DNA of 64,000 nucleotides from Paraspadella gotoi (Eukaryota; Chaetognatha): NCBI GenBank assembly GCA_051294375.1, contig CM119270.1, positions 14,730,046 to 14,794,045 of the forward strand, read 5' to 3'. Shown piece by piece: positions 1 to 14,125 of this stretch (position 1 is its first letter; each line of letters starts with the position of its first letter). The notes under the pieces were generated by a model. It saw only the letters and a program-made list of their open reading frames with translations, ran no database searches and was not told where the DNA came from. The position numbers and the translations under genes were made by a program.

Positions 1-175
1 TTATCACAATTTTAAATGATTTGATAATAAATTCAGACAAAGAATACAATTGTTCTTAGAAAGTGTTCGCTTTAAAAAAATTGACGACGCTTTTAAAAAT
101 GATCTTGTATACGACCACTGGATGTGGATGGGGTGTTCAAGAGGCCACTTTATCAAAGGATTGTAATCGAGAAGG

Positions 176-1728
<1,553 letters not shown>

Positions 1729-3993
1729 GCTTGGCAGGAAGTAGAGAACTTCCTCTACGGCGTCGTCGTCGACGGCGCTATCTCTCCGTTCGCCGGCGAC
1801 GCCGCCCCGGCAGCCGGCGCCGTCGCCGCCCCCAGCAGCCCCGACTCAACATCGGGCTCCAACGCGTCATCTTCGACGCCGTCGTCTTCACCCTCGGGAG
1901 CCGGTGGCGCCACCTTGGACGGTGTGGGCGCCGCGATGGAGGGCACCGTCGTCGGTAGCGCCGCTTCGAACAACGCCGCTCGTCTGCTGCCTCATCAGCC
2001 GAACTCGACCGACACTGAGAACATCATCAACGAGATCCTTGATCTCGACTTCATGCTGAACGACGATCAGCAACAGCAACAGCTGCAGCAGCTGCATCAA
2101 GCGGTCGCCCAACAGCCGCAGCATGACCTGTCGCAGCAGGAGACGCTTTTTCCGCTGTCAATGATGCTGCCACCGGCGCCGGCCCTGGACGCCGGCGTCG
2201 TCGTCGCCGGAGTCAAGAGGGAATCCGTGGCGCCGTTCTCGATGGAAGAAGAGGACGCGGCGTCGAAGGGCGCCTCTCCGGCCAAACGAGAGGCGCTTCT
2301 GCCGGATTTCCGGTCCGCTTTCGATCACAAAACCTCCTCTTCCTCATTCTCTTCATTCTCCTCTTCCTCTTTCTCCTCCCCCTTTTCTCCCTTCTCCTCC
2401 TCCTCTTCCTCCTCCGAGTTTCGACGCCTCGATTCCACGACGGAATCGACGACCGAATTTAAAATCGACGCCGCTTTCGTCGCCGACGCCGCGGCGACCT
2501 CGCTGATGTCCCCGACGCCGACGACGGCAAGCGCCGGCGCAAAGGACGTTCTCCTCGGTTTTTCCGGCGCCGAGACGATGAGTTTCGACTCTGGAGCGTT
2601 GTTCGCCGCGCCGCCGCCGCCGCCGCCGCACTCCATCGCGTCGTCAACGGCAACAACAACGACGCCCGCTGCTATAAACAAAGACTCGGACGAAAAGAAA
2701 CCCGAAGATCCTCTGCAGCAACTTCCAGAGCAGCAACACCAGCAACGGCAGCAGAAACTTTGCTCGGTCGTCAATCCTTTTGGCGACATGAAGCCGCCGC
2801 AATTTGTTCCACGTGATTCCTTCAGCGCATCCGGCGGCGGCGTCGTCGGCTGCGGCGCCAACGGGGAAAGCTTTCCCGTTTCCATGACAACGACCACGTC
2901 TCTGACCTCTTTTCAACAACTAGGTCCCGCTTCTTCCTACGGCGCAGCGACGAAGCAGCAATCGGCGCTGCAGCACCGACCTCAGCAGCAACAGCAACTG
3001 TCACCGCCCGCTTCTCCAGCGCAGGAGAATCTGTACAAACTCAACGGCGTCGCTTATTCCGTCGCCGGTCGCCTCCCTTCCTTACAGGGTCGATACCAAA
3101 CCTTCGGAGGCATGCAGCAGCAGCAAAGGCATCAGCTGCAGCTGCAACAGCATCAGCAACAAATGAGTCCGACCTCCATCCATTGTCCGACGCGGACGCC
3201 GCAAAACCTCTCGGGGCTTCGTCCGTCTCAGATGATTCCAGTTTCCGCAGCAAACAGTCAGCAACAGCAACAGCAAATTCAGCAGCTTCCCTCCTCTTCT
3301 TCATCCACCTCTTCCGCCTCGGCCTTGTCTCCCCACGCGGCCCTTCTGAACTTTGTCCACTCCACCGGTGGTCACGTGGTCAACGGCCGCGTTCAACATC
3401 AGCACTCTCAACAACTTCGTCATCCCCAGCAACAGCAGCAACATCCCCTTCACCATCGACACCTCGAAAACTCTCATCATCTGCCTCATCATCTCCATTC
3501 ACTCCATCCCCATCATCATCACCACCCCCACCACCCCTTGATGACTCCCCCCTCCTCCCCTCAACTCTCTGATCTCCTTCTGCCCATCGGGGTCGGCGTC
3601 CCGCCCGGAGGGGCCGCCGGCGCCCCTGGCGCCGCTACCCTGCTGCCCTTCGCTGCCGGCGATGGCTCCGCCGCGTCGGGCGCAGCGGCGCCGAAAAAGC
3701 GCGGACGAAGAACTTGGGGTCGGAAGCGGTCGACCACCCACACTTGCTCCCACCCGGGGTGCGCCAAGACCTACACCAAGTCCTCGCACCTCAAGGCGCA
3801 CCTCCGCACCCACACCGGCGAGAAACCTTACCACTGCAACTGGAAAGGCTGCGGCTGGAAATTTGCTCGTTCCGACGAACTCACTCGTCACTACAGAAAG
3901 CACACGGGCGACAGGCCGTTCCAGTGTCACCTGTGCGAGAGGGCCTTCTCCCGAAGCGACCATCTCAGTCTGCACATGAAGAGACACATTTGA
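1729..3993 (+). CDS. KLF: Krueppel-like factor (KLF2/4-type) transcription factor, 3' terminal coding exon
   Basis: Nuclear DNA-binding protein predicted to recognise GC/CACCC boxes. Seen: an exon of 754 codons ending in TGA at 3991-3993. Three C2H2 fingers lie at the extreme C-terminus (about 3736-3990), spaced C-x4-C-x12-H-x3-H, the same again, then C-x2-C-x12-H-x3-H, with KLF-type TGEKP-like linkers. A basic nuclear-localisation-like patch (KKRGRR) precedes them. Near the N-terminus (about 2020-2066) is an acidic/hydrophobic motif containing LDLDFML, resembling the activation motif of vertebrate KLF4. Between are long Ser, Gln, Pro, Ala and His homopolymers, including a His-rich block at 3460-3540. 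The exon start is set at the AG of a pyrimidine-rich acceptor (1727-1728) in phase with the frame. The Met at 1666 lies in the intron. Upstream exons are not recognised. Family is certain; the KLF2/4 subgroup is inferred from fingers plus motif. Confidence 0.93.
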   Translation, partial: AWQEVENFLYGVVVDGAISPFAGDAAPAAGAVAAPSSPDSTSGSNASSSTPSSSPSGAGGATLDGVGAAMEGTVVGSAASNNAARLLPHQPNSTDTENIINEILDLDFMLNDDQQQQQLQQLHQAVAQQPQHDLSQQETLFPLSMMLPPAPALDAGVVVAGVKRESVAPFSMEEEDAASKGASPAKREALLPDFRSAFDHKTSSSSFSSFSSSSFSSPFSPFSSSSSSSEFRRLDSTTESTTEFKIDAAFVADAAATSLMSPTPTTASAGAKDVLLGFSGAETMSFDSGALFAAPPPPPPHSIASSTATTTTPAAINKDSDEKKPEDPLQQLPEQQHQQRQQKLCSVVNPFGDMKPPQFVPRDSFSASGGGVVGCGANGESFPVSMTTTTSLTSFQQLGPASSYGAATKQQSALQHRPQQQQQLSPPASPAQENLYKLNGVAYSVAGRLPSLQGRYQTFGGMQQQQRHQLQLQQHQQQMSPTSIHCPTRTPQNLSGLRPSQMIPVSAANSQQQQQQIQQLPSSSSSTSSASALSPHAALLNFVHSTGGHVVNGRVQHQHSQQLRHPQQQQQHPLHHRHLENSHHLPHHLHSLHPHHHHHPHHPLMTPPSSPQLSDLLLPIGVGVPPGGAAGAPGAATLLPFAAGDGSAASGAAAPKKRGRRTWGRKRSTTHTCSHPGCAKTYTKSSHLKAHLRTHTGEKPYHCNWKGCGWKFARSDELTRHYRKHTGDRPFQCHLCERAFSRSDHLSLHMKRHI

Positions 3994-4560
3994 AAGGAGT
4001 GTGGGGTCGAGTGTGGATAAAGAAGTGTGGGCAGAGAAGTGTGGGCAGGATTAGGAAGAGGGAATGGGAAGGTCGTGGGTGAGGAAATCAAATTTTTTTA
4101 TTGTGGTTCGATATGTTTAAGGTTTCGGGATGGAGGAAAGACTACAGTGGTGTTCGTTTATAACCTATCTTTAAACAGTTTTTACTGTCTCGATGAAAAA
4201 AAAACCGCCGAGTGCCAATCGCGACTTTGCGAATCCTCGTTCAGTACAGAAAATAACATTGGGGATACTACTATTTTTCGTATTTTCGCGTTACTTACAT
4301 TGTATGTTATTATTGAATTGCTCCGCCATTAATAACCTTTTCATGTGCCTTAAAACAAAATTTGTTATAAAAAATGCAAATTTATCATATTTTTTTTTTC
4401 GAATATAATTACATGGTCCTGCGTATATGCTTTATTCTCGTGGTTTTTATTTGGTTGCTACTAAAAAGACAGAGAAAGTGGTTGCAAAACATGAAATAAA
4501 GAAAGACAAATGCGAATATTCCTCTGGACAAAAGCGAACTCCTTTAGAGTCAAATAAAAG
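3994..4560 (+). other. Probable 3'UTR of the KLF gene with polyadenylation signals
   Basis: Non-coding, increasingly AT-rich sequence follows the KLF stop. AATAAA hexamers lie at 4495-4500 and 4553-4558, the likely 3' end signals. No other gene is seen. Confidence 0.55.
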
Positions 4561-4665
4561 TCTCATTAGGAGGCGCAGTTAAGGATCAAAACGACAAAAA
4601 TGGTTAAAAAATAAAAAATAAAAATCCTCCGAATGTCTGGTTGAAACTTGAAAGTTATTCGAAGC

Positions 4666-4668
<3 letters not shown>

Positions 4669-4758
<90 letters not shown>
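4669..4758. repeat. (GA)n microsatellite
   Basis: Perfect GA run of about 90 bases just beyond the KLF 3' end. Confidence 0.97.
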
Positions 4759-4759
<1 letters not shown>

Positions 4760-4763
<4 letters not shown>

Positions 4764-6850
4764 CAGCTCGTATAAATATTAAAGTAATTTTCTCACTTCG
4801 TGCTAGCTGCATAAATCACGTAAAAACATTATCTACTTTCAAAACAATTCAACTTGAGAACCTTTTGTTTTTTTCAACCGGGAATGTTGTTGATGAAATT
4901 AGTTGGTAGAGGACAGCAAATTGTAAAATTAGAAATAAACAAAAGTACAAAAAACTTCAAACCAGCGGCACTCAACTGCATAATTACTCAATTACATAAA
5001 TAAGATAATATATTTTGGTCTTGGTTATTTGGTTTGCGACCTGTTTAACGTATATAGGTTAAAATAAACAAAAATTTATCCTATTTATTCCACTTAGTTA
5101 ACATTTTAAGTATTTCGATCGATTTACGCTCACCGGAACCGAACCCGCGACGTTAAAGTCATCGTCGTCGTTGTCGTCGTCGTTGTCGTCGTCGCAGAAA
5201 TCCCTCGTCGGGACTTAATTCGCGCCTGAACCTTTTTTCTTCGCATGAATAATGAAGAAGATTTTTACGATTCCAAAGAAATCTCACCAGATGTCGCCTT
5301 CTTTGTTGTTGTAGTTGTCGTCGTCGTTGCTGCTGCAGTTGTATGGAAGAAAAACTTACTTAACTTATTTCATTACGTCTGTCGTTGAATATCTAAATAT
5401 GGTCCCTAACAACAAATACCCGATGATAATAAATTTAAAGACGAATTTTAACACAACGGTAATACAAGTTAAATTGAATAAACTCGAAAAAAAAATCACT
5501 GAAGGAAAAAAGTTAGGTCTTAGGATCACTCGTGACTTCTGAGTTCGTGGGCGGAGAAAAAAAAATTCTTAGATGCTGATAAAATTCCCTCGAGGACGAA
5601 AGGAGAAGAAAAACGAGACCCAGAAGAAGAAGAAGGAGGAGAAGAAGAAGTAGAAGGAGAAGAAGAAGAAGAAAGAAAGAAAATACTGATCTGGATGAAG
5701 GGGAAAAAAACGCATATTTGCTTGTTCACCAAAATATTATTCTCAATTTGTTGGGAGATTTTGTTATAAATCACTATTTAAATTTAAATAAATTATGAGA
5801 TGAGAATAGCAGAGAAAAAAAATCAATGAAGCTGAAAGTGAAAATTGAAAGTAATATATAATAAAGAAAAAAAAAGGATAAAAAGATTTTCCCCATATTA
5901 GAAAGAGAGATGATACGAAAAACAGAAGAGGTAAGTCAGGCGAATTAGAAGGTGAGAAAAAAAAATATGTTCGTAAAAAGGAGGAACAGGAGGAGAATGA
6001 AAGAAAAACGAGAAAAGAATTGAAAGAAAGAAAGTGAAAAAAAGAAAATACCAGTAGATAAACGCGAGGAGTGACAGTCGAAAAAAAATGGCTGCCTTGT
6101 TTGGCAAAAAAAAACATTTTTTTAATGCTTCTGCACTTTTTAAATATTTGAACATTTGATGTTTTGTGGGGAATGACGTCGGAGATGTCAAGAAATAAAT
6201 CAGAAAATAATTAACTACAAGGATGAGCTTATTTATTTTACTAAAAGATTAAGTTCTGTATTATTTTTTTATTAAATCGTTATTTATTTTAACCTTTGTT
6301 CAACATTTTTAAATATTATAAAATTATATATTTTTACCATTTAAATTCAGATAATTAAAAAAAATATACTTTACCACGATGCAATTTAAGACGAGACGCA
6401 TCCGGTTCGCTTTTTCTCTTTTTCTTTCGTTTCGCGAATCCGCGAGGTTTTGGGGTCAATCAGATTCAACTCACGCAAAAGACGGGGAAGAAAAAAAAAT
6501 GCGATATCGGGGCCTCGTTAAAAAAGCTTACGTTGTTGTTCCTCCTTTTTTTTCCGGTCGACTTTGTTTTCTCGATTGATTTTATCGTATTATTATTGAC
6601 ATTTTTGCAATTTACAAAATTCTTTCTCACGAACTTCACTTTATATTGTACTTATCTGCTTAAACTCGAATATTCTCATTCTTTATCAATTAATTATAAA
6701 TTTCGGAAGTTGTTGTTCTAATTTCATATTATCGACATCACCATGTATTAATATCATTATCAGCAAACTCTCTCTCTCTCTCTCTCTGAACAAGATATCT
6801 TGCACAAAACCAAAACTCTCTCCCTCATTTTCAAACAAAAGACGTTCTTC
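4760..6850. other. Intergenic AT-rich region, no gene seen
   Basis: Contains a GTC/GTT-rich tract at 5160-5215, a purine-rich AAG/GAG tract at 5590-5690 and a short CT run at 6774-6790. The open frames here are short and low-complexity. Confidence 0.6.
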
Positions 6851-6852
6851 TC

Positions 6853-7269
6853 TCAAGGCGCTAAACAAGCGGTTATCCCTTGATCAGTATAATTGTGGCA
6901 GACGAGTCCCGGGCAGCAAGGATGCTTCTCGTGGCAATATTGGCGGCATCCCGAGCAGGCGTGTTTTTTGGAGAAGTCGAGAGGGGCCCAACAAAAACCG
7001 GAATCGCAATTGAGTCCCGCACAGCATTCTCCTGGGGAATTGCACCGATAGCCACATTTCTTGCAAGGCGTGTCCGCTTCAGTAAGGTTGGCGGTGGCGC
7101 TGCTGTCGTTATTCGCGACGGCCTAATCGTGAAACGCAACCCAAGTCGACGATGCGATTTCACCCAACAAAATGTGAAACGTAATTCTCGAAAACAAATT
7201 GACCTGATTTTCCAGATTCCTTGAGACGACGAAAGTCGCGATCGAGATTATCAGCAATAAAATCTTCAT
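6853..7269 (-). CDS. Secreted cysteine-rich peptide with a tandemly duplicated 7-Cys motif (two exons)
   Basis: Exon 1 is 7269-7204 (22 codons). It encodes a Met-Lys start and a Leu/Ile/Val-rich core, a clear signal peptide. The intron 7203-7123 is 81 nt with GT...TAG ends, and the acceptor's own TAG is what stops read-through. Exon 2 is 7122-6853 (90 codons including TGA). The predicted precursor is 111 residues. The mature part has 14 Cys in two units, each C-x2-C-x3-C-x5-CC-x4-C, followed by one more Cys after 4 residues (unit 1) or 10 residues (unit 2). Units share the signature CC-x-GL-x-C. Role unknown: such disulfide-rich secreted peptides include antimicrobial peptides, protease inhibitors, toxin-like and signalling peptides, and I cannot choose. 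An N-glycosylation sequon (N-L-T) lies before the first Cys. The even Cys number, exact repeat spacing, phase-0 splice and signal peptide together make this a convincing gene. No close family recognised. Confidence 0.8.
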
Positions 7270-7469
7270 TTTCGTTGCGAATAAAAAAAAGGAGCCAAAA
7301 AAAAAAAAATACAAATAATCGTCTGACTAATTCTGTATCGCGATTGATGAATCCTACGCGTTTAAAGTAAGTATCGAATATAAATCAATGTTTATTCGAA
7401 TCGAGAAACGTCTTTGAAATAGGTCATTTGCGCTTGGCTGTCAAAATAACTATATCAACCTTAAGCTCC

Positions 7470-7516
7470 GCTCTCTCTCTCTCTCTCTCTCTCTCTTCTT
7501 CTCTCCTCTCTCTCTC

Positions 7517-7564
<48 letters not shown>

Positions 7565-7700
7565 TTCTCTCTCTTAATATCTACTTCGTCGCGAGGCGAC
7601 GACACGATCACCTCCTACTTTTTACGCTTCTAACTTCTCCACCTTTCGGCCTTTCTCTCTCCTCCTCCTCCTCCTCTCCTCCTCCACCTCCTCCTCCTCT
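7470..7700. repeat. Compound (CT)n and CTC-rich pyrimidine tract
   Basis: Interrupted CT dinucleotide repeats (7470-7575), then CTC/CCT-rich sequence to about 7700. Confidence 0.9.
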
Positions 7701-8715
7701 TCCCCCCCGACCGAATCCCGAATCCAATCATCGAACGTCTTCTTCCATCGCCGCTGGGATTTCAACCTCGTCCACCGCATCTTCTCTTAATGGCCTGGAA
7801 GTGGAACAGTGGACGACATGGCGGAATGGCATGGGGGGCATGGTCGAATGGAATAAAGGGGGCATGGTTGAATAAAAGGACACGGTGAGGTCGAAGAGGA
7901 AGATGAAGAGAAGAAGTGAAAGAGGCATGGCTGGAATGGAAGAAGCAGGGCTGGAATGGAAGTATGTAAATGTAATGTAATGAATGTAAATCACCAGTAA
8001 GAAGAAGTACGACTGTATGTCGTAGTAATTATTGCGGCGTTATCATGGGGAATGGAAAGCAAGGCGCAGATGGGTTAGTCTTGCGCAAACGAAAAGATAA
8101 ATACAAGGGGAAAACAAATTATTAGATGAGCATAACATAAAATGTTTTTTTTCAGGTGTGAAGTTTGATGGAAACGGTTAAATTCATGATTAACCGATAG
8201 TCGATGTTCGAAGCTCGGAAAATCATGAGGTAACACCCGTTGATTAAGTACTACTTAATAAGTAGGCAATAAAATTTCCTTTTATTTTGAATTCATTTCA
8301 TTTTTTTTTTCTCATATGATTTTAGTTCGCCATTGCCAGGACAGATAATCTAGTAAAATACGATGAAACTTTCACATTTTAATATAAACAAGTTAAGTCC
8401 TAATTTCGCTTGGAATTGTGACCAGCGGATAATTTTTATAATAGAATGAAATCTAACAAAAATGGCACAAAGATAGTAAGCTACTAAAACTAAAGATTTG
8501 TTTTTTGGGAAATGTATTGACTAATGTACAGGCAATAGTAAAAATGTAAAAAAGATAATTTTTTTTTCTTTCCAAAGGTACACAAACCTTTCAGTGCGAG
8601 GATTACTTAATAATTGTGTTCAGAGATCGGATGGAATCATAGATTAACAATCGCCGACTTGGAATGACGTTTGTGAATGAGCGATAAGATTCGCTTTCGT
8701 TAATGACGCGGAGAT
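7701..8715. other. Intergenic region, no gene seen
   Basis: Includes an imperfect GGAATGG/GGCATGG-rich patch at about 7800-7960 and otherwise AT-rich sequence. No supported coding frame. Confidence 0.5.
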
Positions 8716-8870
8716 CAAAGGAAATTGAGAAGGGAAGAAGGGGAAAGATGAAGGAAAGGAGAGGGGCAAAAAAGGAAGGAAATTGAGAAGGGAAGGAAAG
8801 GAAAGATGAAGGGAAGAAGAGGGGGCAAAAAAGGAAGGAAATTGAGAGGGGAAGGAAGGATGAGTTAAGA
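8716..8870. repeat. Purine-rich minisatellite, unit about 58-62 bp, about 2.5 copies
   Basis: The phrase AGGAAATTGAGA(A/G)GGGAA recurs three times at intervals of about 60 bases, with a GGGGCAAAAAAGGA segment in each unit. Confidence 0.8.
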
Positions 8871-9103
8871 GGGTAAGCAAGTAGGTAGGGATTTATTCAG
8901 TAAGGGGGAAGGGTGGAAATGTGAATGGAAAAGAAAGGAAAAGAAGAGAAGAAAAGAAAAGAAAAAAAAAGAAAAGAAAAGAGAAAAGAAGGAGTATCGA
9001 GCGAAAAATCGTCCTGCGGACTAATTAATATAACGGCCTCACAAATTCTTGGTTGTCATTTGCTCCCGGCTTCATTGTTCTCGCACTCAATTTCAATCGT
9101 TTC

Positions 9104-9105
9104 GT

Positions 9106-9151
<46 letters not shown>

Positions 9152-9187
9152 TCTCTCTCTTCTCTCTCTCTCTCTCTCTTTCTCTTT
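9104..9187. repeat. (CT)n microsatellite at the left edge of duplicated block A
   Basis: Interrupted CT repeat. Its counterpart in copy B is 20797-20925, directly after the 25-N gap. Confidence 0.9.
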
Positions 9188-9849
9188 GAAAGTCGTCGCC
9201 TTCTTCGTCCTCCTTTCATCTTCCACCGTCTCTTAATTAGAATGTCATTTCCAAGAAAAGCTTTTCAATCAGGAGTTGGCGCTCGGGACTTCGAGAGCTT
9301 GGGAGAAAAAAGAAAGAGAAAAATGTAAAAAAAAGAAAGAAAAAAGAAAGAAAGCTGATTTATCCCTTTCCTTTCTTCGTTGAAATTTTCTTCTTTTTTT
9401 TTTAATCGTGTAATTTAATCTTTAAACTTCTTCAAAATTGAGTTTATTTTTGTTCGCTTCTCAGTTTTCTGCTAAATTTCAACGAATTAAATTTTCCAGC
9501 TCAACTTTTTCTTCATTACTTCGCCCCAAATGACAAAAGTTATATTAGGAACAAAAATTGTTGGTTCTTAACATGAAATTAGCATCTGCCTCCTTATTAT
9601 GCACAGGCTATGGTAGATACTTACAAAATTATTTCATAGCTACATTATGCTAGTGTTCTATCAAGACCTTCTTACATTCAACTGTATTAACTCCCACATT
9701 ACTTGGCTTCTTTATAAATGAGGTAGTAAGAGTAATAATCTCTCAACTGTTTTAATAAGATAAACGAAAAGGAAACTTAAAGTTCATATTGGGGATTAAA
9801 AGCTTGCAGAAACCTGTTATGTTATTATCTTGCAAGTGTGATGGAGGCC

Positions 9850-9941
9850 TTAAACCACCAAAGCCTGTCCAAAGTCAGGGACAAGATAGCTTATTTATTA
9901 AATGGATGGATAATTTTTATATTGGTTGTACCAATTTCATC
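9850..9941 (+). repeat. Dispersed repeat, plus-oriented copy
   Basis: About 85-90 bases containing CCACCAAAGCCTGTCCAAAG. They reappear in reverse complement at 19830-19915 with about 90% identity by eye. Block B copies are near 21904-21990 (plus) and 32412-32495 (inverted). Class unknown. Confidence 0.75.
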
Positions 9942-10609
9942 GCATAAAATACGGGAAGCCTGATATTATGAAATTAATTCTAACAAAGAAAAATTAAACA
10001 TTCTTATTACGTTATCGTTTCGTCGTTTCTTTCATATTTTTCACATCATCGGTTTTCCTCTCGCTTTCTTAGTTGCTTCGCGAGTACTCGGGGTAAGTCA
10101 CTTTTCTGAAAATCCTAAAACTAAGACGGAATTTCGATGCCGTGCATGTCATAAATACAAGAGTTAAGATGGTTTTTTAGTCATGTCATGCCACGTAATC
10201 TCATGCACATGAAAATAAAGTCACGGCGGAGCAACACATTGGAATCACCGTTCTTGTTTATTAGTTATCCACTTTCCTTTCCTCCTTTTTTCGCTCTTCT
10301 TTCCATCTTCAGACGATAATTAATCACTCCCACTTTTTTTTTCGTCAATGCCTTTCTCGCGAAAATCCGACTTCAGGCGAAAAAAAAAAAAGCTTTTTTT
10401 TTCTGCTCCTCGTTTTCCGCTCAACAAGAAGGAAGTTTGGGGAAAAAAAAGTCGAGCGAGTTCTTTTTTCGAGCCGAGGAAGCATTGAGCAGAATCTTAG
10501 TTTAACGTGAGAAAATGTTTTGAGCGCAGAAAAAAACCTGTGAGAAACCTGTATCACGAATTCATAAAATGACTCAATGCAATCGTAGTCGGGCATTGCA
10601 ACGCATGCA

Positions 10610-10700
10610 CCCCGCATATGAGATGGGTCATTGACTAATACCATCAGCTCATGACCTTTAGGTACCGGTATCAATCCCGAATGGAACTCACCCTGCGGGT
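10610..10700. repeat. Short dispersed motif shared with 46.2 kb
   Basis: Contains TAATACCATCAGCTCATGACC followed by TAGGTACCGGTATC. A diverged match occurs at 46225-46300, and block B has its own copy at about 22680-22740. Probably a fragment of an unidentified interspersed element. Confidence 0.45.
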
Positions 10701-11751
10701 CGAGTGAAAACTACCCTGGGGGCCTAGAAAATCCTACATCCTGGATCCTGTGACCCGTTCAATCGCTGTTAGTGCGAGTGTCGCGGTTTTGAAAAGTCGG
10801 TTAATTTCATTGTCAAATATATTTTTTGGCCGGAAAATATATTTTAATATGTAATATAACTTCCCTAGGACTGAATGAAAAGATTATTTCTTAAGGGCAG
10901 ACAATTATTTAATACAAATACTTCCAAAAGAGGTTGTTTCCAACTTTTTTCACCTCTTTTTGATCAAGTTAAATTATTATTATTAGTCAAATTATTATTA
11001 ATATTATATGTCTGACATGACATTTTTTATCAGATTTAGGGCAAAAAGTAATAAAAAGAACCGGGAATTAGTCAAAAAAAGTGTAGATATGAAAAATATA
11101 AAAGAGAAAGAAACATTTTTTTGATAATTCATTTTATTTTGCATGGAACTCTTGTATGAATCACAAGAGGCCAAAGTTTCTCGAGATATATATATATACC
11201 TAAATTTGATTTTTCGATTTTTACATTAAAATACCGAAAAAAACCTGGAAAGTAACCGCGACTATTTTTTTTTCATCATGGTAGTACACACATTCCTTGA
11301 ATTCATTTATTTAAATGCTTTCCTCTCGAGGTCGCCATAATTATTTTTTCCGCCGACAACGACGACGCCCATTATACGCCTTGAATCTCCCCCGTAAATC
11401 TTCCATTGCCTTTCTCGGTGCCCTTCATTGCGCATTGCCAGGTTTTCTAGCCAGACGTCAGAAATGATTCTATTTTATCTTTCGTGCCAATTTCTTTTCG
11501 GCTTTTTTTTTTTTTTGCTTTCGCTATGGTTAATCGCTGAGTTCCAGGGTTTCGAACCTTTAGTTTCTAGACGTTTGAAATCCGAAATAATTGGCGATTG
11601 ACTTCGAGGTTGATTTTCACCCGGAATCTCTGTCCATCGTCTTTCATCGGCGCCGGAAACCCGGAGTCTCTCTTCGGCGGTCTCACTTCACGCTGTGTCT
11701 TTACGAAAGCTTATTAGGGGTCTAATCTTTCACGAGAAACGAGTCGGCGCC

Positions 11752-11915
11752 TTCTCTTCTCTCCTTCTCTTTTCTCCTTTTCTTCTCTCCTTCTCTTCTC
11801 TCCTTCTCTTCTCTCCTTCTCTTTTCTCCTTCTCTTCTCTCCTTCTTTTCTCTCCTTCTCTCTCTCGTTCTTTTCTCTCCTTCTCTTCTCTCCTTCTTAT
11901 CTTTCTCCTCTCTAG
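11752..11915. repeat. Pyrimidine minisatellite (TTCTCTCC-type units)
   Basis: About 160 bases of repeated TTCTCTTCTCTCC-like units. The counterpart in block B is 23808-23972. Confidence 0.85.
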
Positions 11916-12540
11916 TCAAATTTTTCTTCGTTCTCTTTTAAATCTACTCTTATCGATCTCTTCTTCTTTTCTAGTAAAAGCCTTCGCCCTGATTGGTCAT
12001 TGATATCGCAACTCCATCACCGATTGGTTATCGATGGGTGATTAGGCAATCAGGGGTCAAATTATGAATCAATCTTTTTTTATATTTTCTTTCTAAATTT
12101 TCTAAATTTATAGAAATCTACAGAGGGTTATTTTATCTTTTTCCTTCCTAGGTATTACTAATTAAATATCCAAATTTTATTTTAGCAATTGATCCTTATA
12201 TCTTAAAAAAATTGGGGATTTCAAGGTGTTTTTATAATTAGAATTGTGTATATCCTATTATAAACTAAAGCGTTTAAATATTTTGCCATTCAAGGCGCCC
12301 CTGAGCTTTTTTTTCCTTTTCGACTTCTCTCTGATTGGCTAAATCTCCCGGCGAAGCTTGGTTTCCAAATGTCCTCTCCTATCTGATGACGTGAGTACAT
12401 CGAACACTCACGCGACGCCCGATTGGCAGAGCAGGGCAGGCGCTCGCGCGCGCGTCTCTCTCTACCGGAAACGGGAAGGCGAGAGAGAGAGAGAGCCGTC
12501 TCTCTCGCGCGACGCGAGGAAAACTTGAGGCGCCTTCCTA

Positions 12541-12684
12541 GGACGACGACGACGACGACGATGATGAGGACGAAGAAGACGACAACGACGACGAACACGC
12601 CGGGGGACGATAGAAATCGAGACCTATTCTCCGCGACGACAACGACGACGATGCTGACATCACTAGATGACGACGAGAATAACA

Positions 12685-12719
<35 letters not shown>

Positions 12720-12720
12720 G
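12541..12720. repeat. (GAC)n-rich region
   Basis: Interrupted GAC/GAT trinucleotide repeats, with the purest part at 12685-12718. Similar shorter runs lie at 13117-13160 and 14726-14750. The open frames here are driven by the repeat. Confidence 0.85.
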
Positions 12721-13115
12721 CCATCGGTGGACGTTATACGTCACCATCGCCGGATGCCAGAGAGGAAGGAATTCCGAGGATTTGCCAAGAAACGACAATA
12801 ACGGAGAAGAAAAAAAAAAGAGAGGCGATTTTAAAAGAGAGGAAGTAAAAGAAGATAAAAAAATAACTTACCTTCTGGATTTGAAGAAAATACTCGATTT
12901 TAAATCAACGACAAAAAAAGAAGACTAAATTTGGATACAAAACCGAGGTTTTTTTTTTTCACTCTCTTTTATATTTTCAATATTTACATTTAATACATTT
13001 AATTAACACAAAAAAAATGATAAATTTGACAAAAGAATTCGCGGAAAATCGATATAAATTTTGGATTTAAACTAATTCTTTTTCGATCTTATCGGAAATC
13101 GATGATAAAAAAGAA

Positions 13116-13159
<44 letters not shown>

Positions 13160-13860
13160 ATTTTTTGAGAAATTTGATTTTTCCAGAGTTTTGTCCTTAA
13201 ATTATTTTTCGTTTTAAACGAAGTTAGTTTTAATTTCATTTGAATTTGAATCTTGACGGACAATTCTTGATTGAAGTTTGACTTCCGAATTTTTCTATGG
13301 TCAGTTGGTGGGTGTTATGTTCGACAAATTCATACTTTTTAAACGACAAATGGCCCTTGCTATAGTAGGCTGTAAGTGACTTTAATTCAACAGTAAAGTG
13401 GGAACAACAAACATGCTGATTGATTGACCGACTGATCAAGATACGAGTGCTGAAAGTGAATATCCCAACCGTATTTAGAACTGTGATCCGGAAACGATAT
13501 GAATATCATACTGCATCTCACACGACTTGAAAGTTGGGAGCCCAACCCAACCCTTCGAAAACGAAGGTCGAGTTTGCTACATCATAGCAGATCACAAGAT
13601 GAGGCACTCTTACATTAATTAATCATACATTAATTAATTAATACATTAATTAATCATACGATCAAATTTCGATAGCAATCACAAAGACCTAGTGAAAAAT
13701 TGACGTGGTCATAGCTAACATTGTCAACAATGACAAGCACGACGAACATTGTCATCGCCAAACGATCGACCAAACGACAAAAGAGTTCCGGTCGTTCGCA
13801 TGGAGTCGATTGCGTCGTCGTCCATAGAATGCGTGACAGTGACGAGTTTTTAATATCAGC

Positions 13861-13891
13861 CTTTCTTTTCTTTCTTTCTTTTTTCTTTCTG

Positions 13892-13942
<51 letters not shown>

Positions 13943-13976
13943 GTCTTTCTTTCTTTCTTTCTTTCTATCTTTTTTT
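13861..13976. repeat. (TTTC)n microsatellite
   Basis: Interrupted TTTC tetranucleotide array. Block B counterpart is 25915-26020. Confidence 0.92.
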
Positions 13977-14018
13977 TTCTACCGTATTCAATATTCATTT
14001 ATATTTTTTTAAATTAAT

Positions 14019-14125
<107 letters not shown>

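Noticed and set aside
2325-2897. 190-codon minus-strand frame opposite the KLF exon
   Set aside because: Antisense shadow of the Ser/Glu-type triplet repeats of the real coding strand.
12290-12848. Overlapping plus and minus frames of about 140 codons
   Set aside because: Asp/Arg/Ser homopolymers from GAC repeats; neither strand shows a domain.
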